NCBI GenBank assembly: GCA_903813345.2
Contig: CAIIXF020000005.1
Coordinates: 12,279,375 to 12,343,374 of the forward strand
Length of the DNA: 64,000 bases
From: Owenia fusiformis
Lineage: Eukaryota; Annelida; Polychaeta; Sabellida; Oweniidae
Reading direction: 5' to 3'
Shown: in pieces, positions 13,301 through 25,300 of the stretch
Layout: each line of letters starts with the position of its first letter
Numbering within the stretch: the stretch's first letter is position 1
Notes under the pieces: generated by a model
Told to the model about the DNA's origin: nothing
Databases searched by the model: none
What the model saw: the letters and a program-made list of their open reading frames with translations, nothing else
Translations under genes and position numbers: made by a program

Positions 13301-16300
13301 AGAATACATGATACTGCGGAAAAATGCATTTCAGCTGGAAATAACTTGTTTCTTATAGTTAATTCAGTGATCTCCCTAGCATTAAAGCAAGTGGGTGCAG
13401 CACCCACCTGAAATTTTGAAAATAGGCTTGCACCCACCTGAAAATCCATTTACACCCACTTGAAAATGAGAAAAATCATGAAAAATTGGCATATTTTGAC
13501 CAATTTTGGTCTGAATTGTGAAAATGAGAATTTTGCACACACTTGAGAAAAAATCCTGTGGAGATCTCTGTAATTACATCAAATATACGTCAGAGCTGAT
13601 TGTATGGGGCATCAGAGAGATGTTTAAGACAATCAATTAAAGTTTCTCTTACAGACACTTTAAATAGATATATAGAGGCTCACTTAAAGGTGTAACATGG
13701 TCTATCAAGATGCAGGTAGAATGTATTACTGTTGCTTTATACAGATCCAAATGTCATATTACAAGACCCAACTTAACCTCTTGAACCCCAGGCTCTAAAA
13801 CTGGTTTGAAACCAGAGAATTTTTCATTTTTGCCAGCTTTTGACATTTTACATGCATATACAAAAGATGATGCTCAATTTTGTGAAATTAGTTGGCAGAG
13901 ATCGATCATTTCTACACATTTTAAAACATTTTTTGTAAATTTGATAAAAATAGTTCAAATCAGAGCGATTAATTTATTATAATTAAAATTTTGTGACAGA
14001 TTATCTCATCACTCTAGATTTCAAGGTCATTTCTTAGGTGATGAGAAACCATGCCCTCTGGGTAGTCAATAAGTTAAGGGGTTGAAATATGGCCCTTGTT
14101 ACATCCAAAAGTCTTCCTCAAACACATTTTGAATCTTGTATCAAATATACCATATATGGGCAGAACAGTTGCAGTGGATAAAAAATAAAAAGCATCCCCG
14201 AATATAGCTAATGCAAAATTCCTTGCTACAACAACAGAAAATATTGGCACAAACCACAAGATGAAGTAGATAACTGTGATCAGTACAATGACTTTGATAC
14301 CCTTGCTTCCAGATTTCCTGATTTTCTTATTGTCTTGTTTGGCCTGAGATTGTGGCCCTTTGTCAGCGTTGTTTGTGATTTTAGCGCTGTTTCCATCAAT
14401 TGTGTTCATGTTGTAGCCATCAGTTTGAGGTTCATCAATTTGTGTTTCCTGTGAGGGACTCAATGGTTGAGGGGTTACCATGGTAGCTTTTATGTGTTTA
14501 TTTGCTCTATACACGGCTATTCCAATCCTGATATAGCAGAGCAGAAGAATATGCATAAATATACCTAAAGGTACAATCTCCAACAATGAGATGCTACCTG
14601 GGATCCAATAGGGTAAACATCGTTGAATGCATCCATTGTATACAAATCCTGGATTGACAAAAACAGGAGATATATAAATGATAAATCCAAGACTCCACAA
14701 TCCTGCAATGAAAAATCCTGGGAATCGTAACATGAGTTTTTCCTGATGCGTGTAAGGATAGCAGATCATAAAATATCGCTCAAGCGTAACTAAACCTATT
14801 GTTGAGAATTCAATAACTACCAGATAGGTTGAAAAAATACCAAGCATTTTGCATGTTAACGTTTCAAGAAATTCAGCCAGTGTCATAAACCTCTGAGATA
14901 AACACTGGATCATATATACCATTGCCACCAAAATATCAACCATTGCCAAACTTGATACGTAATAATACGCAGTGTTGTGGAGCTGATAAGATCTCCATAC
15001 AGTCACAATAAACGTGGTATTCCCGATTAGTGAAATGATAAACAAAATAGTGGCGTAGATACAGAGGATATCCAAGCTTTGTTCCGTTATTTGTCTCAAG
15101 CTGTTAATAAATGTTGCATCTGTCATGTTGACCGTAATAGAGACCATGAATTCTGTCTCGTTACAATAAAAAATCTCAACATTCTCCATGTTGGATGTCA
15201 GTCCAGTTTCAGTGATAATGTGATCTCAGCCTAGAAATCGATGTGATATCTATAATCCAGTGTTGTGATGTTAGCTTATATGTGATACAACTAATGTCAG
15301 ATCTTGGAATACAACTGATGTCAGTTCATGTGATACAACTGATGTCAGTTCATGTGATACAACTGATGTCAGATCTTGTGATACAACTGATGTCAGTTCA
15401 TGTGATACAACTGATGTCAGATCTTGTGATTCAACTGATGTCATATCTTGTGATACAACTGATGTCCGTTCATGTGATACAACTGATGTCAGATCTTGTG
15501 ATACAAAACTGATGTCAGTTCTTGTGATCCAAGTAATGTCAGTTCATGTGGTACAGTTGATGTCAGAGCAATTGGTCTTATTTTTTACTTTATACCTGGA
15601 TATCATGCTATTTATTTAACAAATCTAAATGAGGATGATCCATATATTAATGCTGGGTACTCAGGGTTCTAAGTTCTAATGGATCTGACTGCTATTGTTT
15701 CAGAAGTGAATGTAAATAAACTTCCATCTCGATCATATGTCAATAAATGTCTCCTGCCAGGCCACTGGTGTGACTTAAATATTTACTTTGTTGGAATTAC
15801 TTTGATCAAGTTAACATTAACTCACATTTTGCATAATATGATATATGCATGATCCACATAACTAATGTTTGTTGAAACTTGTGCTGTTGTGATGCCTGAT
15901 TGCCTCAACTGTCGCTATAAGGGCACAATGAAACTCTTTGGATGAGTCAAACTCCATTACCTAAAAATAAAAAAGTCAATTGATGAAGCCTGGAGTATTG
16001 GTGGTCTGTCTCCTAGTTACGGACCAGAAATATGTTTTATTCAGTTTTAAGTGTGTACTCGTTCATCAATAAATAAACAAATTGCTGTTTTTAGAGTTAT
16101 CTGCAATCAATGCCATTAACAGAAAGCAGTTACTAATTGCACCCTGGAAAAGATGTCTACCTTTTCTGAAATTATGCCTCTCAATTTCCTCCTAATATGA
16201 TTCTCTTAAACCTCGGTCACATTTGCTCTTCGATACAGAAAATCTACATCGTACTGCTTATCCCTATAATGCATGCTGCATATTTCTCTTGATTTTGGGA

Positions 16301-19300
16301 AGTTACGGCCGTAGCACGGTTGTCATAAATCAAATGTGACTGAGGCATTAGGAAGTAGTCCCATGTATTCATAGTTATATATGACATTCTATACATACAT
16401 ACATGGTACCATGTAGAAACATAAGATAATTTAAGATTTATTTTGAATTTTACAAAAATTGATGCAACTTTCTTCAAAATATATTACATACATATGTATA
16501 TATAGTAAAACCTGTGTTGATGAACATCTCTCTCTAGTGAACCACTATCAACAGTGAATGTTTCTTCGGGCAAAAGTTTTTTCTCCCATTGACTCCCATG
16601 TTATAGTACATTCCTGAAGTGAACACCTTCCTACCTGAACAGTGGACATTAGTGCTGTCCCCAGCTCCGATTTCGGTGATCGGCTAGTATAAAAGGTTTG
16701 AGGGTATCATTTTGTTCTAGACACTCGCTAGAGTAAATTATCTTAACTTGAGTAGAAATGTGTGGTAAGTAAATTCGCTATGGGCAGTTAAAGAGGCGCC
16801 ATCTATTCATTTTCAAACAGGGGGTAGGGGTATAAAATAATTTTTAACACATTTTAATAGTAAAATGACATTGAAATACTAATAAAATCTTATCAAAAAC
16901 ATTATTTACAATCAGTATGAATTTTCTTGTGTGGATTAGGGTGAAAATAAGGGCATATCTTGAAATTCACTACAGGGGCGCCACCTATTTTCGTACTTCT
17001 ACCACGTGTAATAACTTATTTTAGATTTGTTAAGGTATGAAATGTACTGAAAAAAATCATTCTGAAGGACCTATATATGTTCATACCACATACTTAAAAT
17101 TGGATCAATAGCTTATGTACCGGGGGAGAAAAAAATTATTGAAATTTAAAATTGTGGCATCATGCAGGATAGGGGTGACCATATCTCACATGATTAACTT
17201 CCAAAATATGGAGCATATGTATCTCAAATGTGGTCAAAATGGTGTATGTACTCTTGCTTTGTCATAATATTACTAATAAGAAGTAGAAAAATGATTGTAC
17301 AATTTCAAAAAATATTAATTCTCATTTTGGCTTCTGACGTCCCAGGGGTGACCATATCTCACCTTGATAACTTCCAAAATATGGAGCATATGTATCTCAA
17401 ATGTGCTCAAAATGGTGTATGCACTCTTGCTTTGTCATAATATTACTAATAAGAAGTAAAAAAAATGATTGTACATTTTAAAAAATATTAATTCTCATTT
17501 TGGCTTCTGACGTTCCAGGGGTGACCATATCTCACCTTAATAACTTCCAAAATATGGAGCATTTGTATCTCAAATATGCACAAAATGGTGTATATAGTCT
17601 TGTCTTGTCATAATATTACTAATAAGATGTAGGAAAATGATTGCTCATTTTTAAAAATATTAATTCTCATTTTGGCTTCTGACGTCCCAGGGGTGACCAT
17701 ATCTCACCTTAATAACTTCCAAATTATGGAGCATATGTATCTCAAATGTACTCAAAATGGTGTATGTACTCTTGCTTTGTCATAATATTATACTAATAAG
17801 AAGTAGGAAAATGATTATACATTTAAAAAATTTTAATTTTAGCTTCTGACGTCCCTGAATAACTTCTAAAATTATGTAACATATACAACTCAAATATACC
17901 AAAAATGGGGCATATAGTCTTGCTTTGTCATAATGCTATTCATGAGATGTAAAAAAATTATTACACCTTTTTTCAATTGAAATTTTCATTTTAGCTTCCG
18001 AATCTGACATCCCAGGGGCAATTATATCTCACTTTGATATAACTCTCACGATATGCAACATATGCATCTCAAATGCGTGCCCAAAATGGTATAAATATAG
18101 TCTTGTTTTGTCATATTAATTGGATTTATGAAATCAGAAGTTCAGAATTTATGGATTTGACTGTCTCCCCTGAAGGGTGCAGCTACATATAGCCCAGAGA
18201 CAATAAGATCTACTTTCAAATATTTGCATCTTCTCCCCAAACACTCCTTATATTACAGGAACAATGGATGATAAGTCTTTTGCATGCCTTGGATGCAACA
18301 TCTTTTGTATACTGGTAGCCTATCAGTAGTGTGAGTAGCCTAGCCTCATTTACCAAAATTGGCCCCTTAACCCCAAATCTGACCCGAAATTTTGAAAACA
18401 TCCTGAAAAATTAGGCCTAAAAGGCGCATTTATGCCCAAACATACACCAAACTGTCCCACTGCTAAATTACAAGGGCGATAAGTCACTTCTAATCCTGAT
18501 TGACCTTCTCAATGCATGGTTTGTCATGTTGTGCTATATTGTTATTGCCCAATCTCAACAATTGTATTCACTGTATGGCCTACCGTGCCAAGAATAATGC
18601 AATTGTTCCAAAAGCTAAGCTCTTCTTTGGGACCCTAGAAGTGTGGGACATCACAATCATAGATTAATATTTCATTACAATCAATGTATGTTGTATGACA
18701 AACATGCAAACTAGAGAATGTTAATGTGGCTAGAAAGATTTATCATTACAAAGAGCTCCTTTTCCCATATTTTACATACTCAAAATCCCTTAATTCAGTG
18801 TATAATCCAAGGTGCATATATTGCAGGCCACAGGATAACATATTAACACCTTACATTAGCAGTTGCCATTACCGCATAAATGGAGTAAAATACTCCCACT
18901 ATTGACAGGCTAAAAGGATTCCTGTATGGATTACAAAAAATGTTGGGTCCAATGTATGCAAGGGAATAATCTCATCCATTGTACTTGTAAAGGGTGTTTG
19001 GGGAGCAGATGCAAATATTTGAAAGCAGATATTATTTGCCCTGAATTATATGTAGCTGTAGAGGAGACAGTCAAAATCCATTGATTCTGATCTGTTGATT
19101 TCATGATTCTCAATAAATATGACAAAACAAGACCATTTTGAGCACACATTTGAGATGCATATGTTGCATATCGTGAGAGTTATCAATGTGAGATAGCCCC
19201 TGAGACACCAGAGGCTAAAATTAAAATTTAAAAAAAAATGCAATCATTTTTCTACATTTCATTAGTAATATGAAAACTTTTCTGAGAATATTTGAGGATT

Positions 19301-22300
19301 ATATGTTACGTATCTTAGAAGATATTATTATATGATGCGATATGATTACCCAGGAACGTAAGAAGCTAAAATTAAAATTTTTGAAATGTATAATCACTTT
19401 TCTACTTCTTATTAGTAATAGTATGACAAAGCAAGAGTGCATACACCTTTTTGAGTACATTTGAGATACATAATGCTCCATATTTTGGAAGTTATTAATG
19501 TGAGATATGGTCGACCCTGGGATGTCAGAAGCCAAAATGAGAATCAATATTATTTTAAATGTACTTTACTTCTTATTAGTAATATTATGACAAAGCAAGA
19601 GTACATTCACCATTTTGAGCACATGTGAGATATATGCTCCATATTTTGGAAGTTATTATATTAAGGTGAGATATGGTCACCCCTGGGACGTCAGAAGCCA
19701 AAATAAGAATTAATATTATTTTAAATGTACAATCATTTTTTTTACTTCTTATTAGTAATATCATGACAAAGCAAGAGTACATACACCATTTTGAGCACAT
19801 TTGAGATACATATGCTCCATATTTTGGAAGTTATCAAGGTGAGATATGGTCACCCCTAGGACGTCAGAAGCCAAAATGAGAATCAATATTTTTAAAAATG
19901 TACAATCATTTTTCTACTTCTTATTAGTAATATTATGACAAATCAAGAGTACATACACCATTTTTAGTACATTTGAGATACATATGCTCCATATTTTGGA
20001 AGTTATTAAGGTGAGATATGGTCACGCCTGGGACGTCAGAAGCCAGAATGAGAATCAATATTTTTTAAAATGTACAATCATTTTTCTACTTCTTATTAGT
20101 AATATTATGACAAAGCAAGAGTACATACACCATTTTGAGTACATTTGAGATACATATGCTCCATATTTTGGAAGTTATTAAGGTGAGATATGGTCACCCC
20201 TGGGACGTCAGAAGCCAAAATGAGAATTAATATTTTTTAAAATGTACAATCATTTTTCTACTTCTTATTAGTAATATTATGACAAAGCAAGAGTACATAC
20301 ACCATTTTGAGTACATTTGAGATACATATGCTCCATATTTTGGAAGTTAATAATGTGAGATATGGTCACCCCTATCCTGCATGATGCCACAATTTTAAAT
20401 TTCAATAATTTTTTTCTCCGACAGTACAAAAGCTATTGATCCAATTTTAAGTATGTGATATGAACATATATAGGTCCTTCAGAATGATTTTTTTCAGTAC
20501 ATTTCATACCTTAACAAATCTAAAGTAAGTTATTACACGTGGTAGAAGTATGAAAATAGGTGGCGCCCCTGTAGTGAATTTCAAGATATGCCCTTATTTT
20601 CACCCTAATCCACACAAGAAAATTCATACTGATTGTAAATAATGTTTTTGATAAGATTTTATTAGTATTTCAATGTCATTTTACTATTGAAATGTGTTAA
20701 AAATTATTTTATACCCCTACCCCCTGTTTGAAAATGAATAGATGGCGCCTCTTTAACTGCCCATAGCGAATTTACTTACCACACATTTTTACTCAAGTTA
20801 GGATAATTTACTCTGGAGAGTGTCTGGAACAAAATGACACCCTCAAACCTTTTATACTAGCCGATCACCGAAATCGGAGCTGGGGACAGCATCACATTTG
20901 GAATCTTGGCAATGTTGATTGAATTTACCTGTGTTAAGTGAACATTGTACATATATGATATCCTGTACATCAAAGTAATTATGACAATTGATATTCTTTT
21001 AATTCCAAGTTTTGAAGTTTGAGCAAGTAATAGTTAACATTAACACTGCTCTAAACATCATACTTCTATTTTAATTAATTGAAGTTTAGGTACTTGGAGT
21101 TTTGATTCATAGACATATACATACATGTATCCCTTAGAGGCAAATATTGATGTTTAAACTATTGTTTTATATCATTGTTTCCAGGCGATGACTGAGCATT
21201 GTCACAAGTTGAAGTACGTCTCGTTTCTTGGCTCCCCATATCTCACGGATGAATCATTCAAAGCACTTGGCAATCACAAAAAACTGCAAACAATTAAAAT
21301 TGATGGTAAGATATTTTCAATGGTACCACTTCAAATGTTTGTAATAATCCTTCTGTAAAGCCACTGCAAGCAACTTGCTTATTGTCATGTAATTTTCTAA
21401 TGGGATGAGAAGTATGGTATAGAACTTTATTCATATTCAATTCATTGCATATGTATTATGAAAGCAACAATGCTAAAATCAAAATGGACAAAAATTGCTA
21501 AAAAACTAAATTGATGTCCAGACGAGAGTGCAACCAGTTAGAGCAAAAACAAAACATCCTGAACAATTATTACATGTATCTAACTAATTACACATGCTTT
21601 CTAATGCCCCATTTCACACTCTTAAGATGCCAATATCACAATTATTTTAGTGTTGTGTCAGATCTTAGTCCGGCAATCTGCCTCCTGCTCTATTCTATAG
21701 TTTCTTTTGCATTGGGGAAAGAGATGTGGGGGGTGAAATACAATGAACTCTGTGCAAAGCTAGCCCTATAACAAATTTAATTCTCCAATTGGTGCATAAA
21801 TCAGACATCAAATGCTAAAAAACATGTACACACATCTCAGAAAAGAAAATTCCATTTTCAGCTAACCAAAAGATCACAGATGCCTCTTTCAAACATATCG
21901 GAAAGTTATGCAGTGATCTGAAGCACTTGTACTTAGTGGACTGCCAGAGAATAACTGATATGACATTAAAGTCTCTCATCTCATGCAGAAATCTCACAGT
22001 CATCAACCTGGCTGACTGTGTCAGGTAAATTGGGTGGAAAGTTATGCAGGGATCTGAAGCACTTGTATATAGGTTTTCATGTCACCACTAGAAGTGGTTG
22101 ATGTTCAGTGTTTGGCATCTGTAACAGCATTCTGGTATATATTTATTCATATATTTATTCTGATACTGGTCATTCCTGTATTTAATGCTCTTAGCTACTA
22201 AATTGCCCATTACCTGCCATATACATGTACTTATCATAGCTTTGTATGCTTCTAGGATTACTGACACAGGTGTACGCTACATCGTTGATGCTCCCTGTGG

Positions 22301-25300
22301 TCCCAAACTACAAGAGTTCAATCTGACCAATTGTATCAGAGTTGGAGACATTGCCATAGTGAACATACACAAACGGTATGTACTTGGAAATATTACTGTT
22401 TAGTCTTGTATAAAGTCTCTGGACTCCCACATACAGGGTGACCCCCAAAATGCAACCCTCTAAATTTTGAATAACTCTAAATCAGTGTGGAATCTTAGTC
22501 ATTTAGATTTGCATATTCTCCTTTAAAGTATGCTCGAGTTCAAGAATCCAAAAATGATGTTTGCATTTTTTGGTCACTCTGTACTTGTTAAGTTCCTTAT
22601 GAAGATGAGCATTTGAAGCAAATGAATTTATGCCTAGATTTGTATTAAGAGTTTATTTTGAGTCAAATTCTGTCTAGTGTCCATGTAATTGTTGCAGAGC
22701 AAGAATTGAAAAATAGGGAGTATGTAGCGTGAAGTACAGAATGCAGTTTACAATTCACAATTGTCTTATGTTGCTATGGAGCAGCAATGGAATCACATCT
22801 CCTGCATCCATTTTATCATCCATCGTTGTTCCCAAAACATTCATTTTAGGCCCACTTTTTCAACAAGCGATAAAATGTCAAATTTTTGTCTTTTGTAGGT
22901 GCCATAACTTGTCTTACTTGAGTCTATGCTTCTGTGAACATATCAGCGAGGCAGGGATAGAGTTGTTGGGACAAACACATAGCCTCACATCCCTTGATCT
23001 CTCAGGCTGTAACTGTGGAGACCAGGTACTGATTGGGCTCTATAGGGACCTGTTTATATTTGTTTTATACCCAAATAGGCCATGGGTAAAAGAAATAAAT
23101 TCATAAAAAGATGACAGTGCAATCATCAATCATCCAGTTCACAAAAGGGAACAATATTCTATCCATATCATATCAACAACTGCCATCTTTATGTCAGCCT
23201 AAAAGCTCTGATTAAAGGGAATAGACTCAGTAAAAGAATGCTTGAGTAGAACTTTTTACTCCCAGTACTACTGATCAGTAATAAACTTTAATAATAACAA
23301 TATCACAAGCTTCCAATGATCATCCATACTGATCATTTGATACAAAGTAGATTTTTGGAAAATCAGAACAACTATACAAACATTTGAAGTACAACTTACA
23401 TGTATTTTATATCATTTTGGCAGGGATTATCAGCACTAGGCAACAACCCAAGATTTAGGGAGGTTACTCTCTCAGAATGTTTAAACATCACTGACCTTGG
23501 CCTCCAGAAGTTTGCCCAGCAGTGCCCAGACATTGAGAGACTAGACCTTTCTCACTGTCAGCAGTTGACTGATGGGGCAATTAAGAATTTAGCGTTCTGT
23601 TGTCGGATGTTGAATGTCTTGAACCTGTCTGGCTGTAAACTGGTGAGTACTGTGTGTATGATGTCTGGGTGTAAGAATGATCATTCTGTAAAGAAGGTCA
23701 GAGCAAAGCACCCCAACAGCAGAGAACTACCATGCTCCCAGGAATCCTCCAATCAACAACAGACTGGGAAATCATGGTCGATTTGGACAGGAAGTTGGTG
23801 TTTCCACAAGATATAGCTATTACGACACTAAGACCAGACATTGTCATTAGATCAATTGACAAAAGGTGTGTTATCTTGGTCGAGCTGACTGTTCCATGGG
23901 AGGATACAATTGAGGTTTCCCATGAGTTGAAACAAACGAAATATGATGACATTATCACAGAAGCAAGACAGAAGGACTGGAAAGCCCACAGCTTCCCTAT
24001 TGAAGTAGGATGCAGGGGTTTTGCTGGAAAGTCAGTGACTTGGATGCTGAAGTCCCTTGGAATGCCATCTACCAAGCGGAAGCGAGCAAGTATGCAGATT
24101 GCAACAGTAGCGGAGAGATGCTCCAGATGGATATGGTTGAGAAGCAGTGCTGCATGGTTGCCCCATTAGTAATTACCATCTCATTTCGACCACCCCTAAG
24201 CTTCTCTTTATGCATGCATGGTGTCTCATTATGGGTTCCATAATGGGCGGGAGTTAACAGCAGAAGACGCTTATGGATCCACCCGGTCTTGCACTATTCA
24301 TGCATATTGTTTTCAGAAGTTGCAGCGTGAGTTAGGAATGAATTGGGGTAACAGCGCATCAGCGTTTAATTCAACATCTGTAGCCCATGCCTTGAGTTCT
24401 AATGAAAATACTGTATATATTTGTGTCATATGGGCAGATCCAACAAAGTGAAGAAAATGGGCCAATATAAAGCTTTTTGAAAATGCATGTCTAAAAATTC
24501 ACAACCATACATCGTAAAGTAATGTAAACCCAACAAAGGAAAGGAAATGGGTCAAAGTAAAGTGTTTTGTATTGGAATTGGAAGTGAGGGAAAGGGATGA
24601 AGTGGGGTGTTTTAGAATTTTCAACTCTGCAACGTAAAGCTCAAAATTTTACATTAGAATGCCATAATTTTTTGTGCCTGAATTTTGACATTCAATGGGC
24701 AGATCAGATCGCTAGAAATTCACCTTTTCATTAAATGATTCAATTCATTTAGATACAAAATTTAACATTGACATGAAAAACACACCATGTGGGGTGTATA
24801 AGTTTGATGTTAACATGCAATATATCATTTACTAATTGACAGTCAGGTTATATGGAAACAGAAAATGATAAAGCTTAAAATACATCATAATAAAATACAA
24901 GTAATGAGAAGAAAACATTTTCCAAAGTAGATCTAATAATAGTATAAATGGTAATTCTGATTATCCATTTCATCTAAGTGTGTTGTTTTGTGTTTCAGCT
25001 GACTGATCTTAGTGTGCAGTATCTCTCTGGTGTATGTCACTATCTCATTGAGGTTGACCTCACAGCCTGTATTCTCATCTCGTGAGTTTAGTTAGCTTTA
25101 TAATTGGAGTTATTATATTTTGTCTATGACAAATACCTATTTAATTGTAAGTTCATTTTTCTTTTGATCATAAAATAGGAGTAATATATGAAGAATAAAG
25201 TGCTTTTTGTTCAAAGGCTCTGATTATTTGCCTACATTCCTCTGGTCATTTTCACCCTCAAAATTGGAAGTTGGTACAGTAACATAATAAGGACCAGAAC

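Noticed and set aside
15243-15512. 89-codon + strand open frame with an eight-residue repeat
   Set aside because: It exists only because the underlying 24-bp minisatellite is a multiple of three; no start context, no family and it lies in the GPCR upstream region.
23698-24075. Open frame antisense to the retroelement fragment
   Set aside because: The + strand frame carries the recognisable protein signature; the antisense frame is a shadow.
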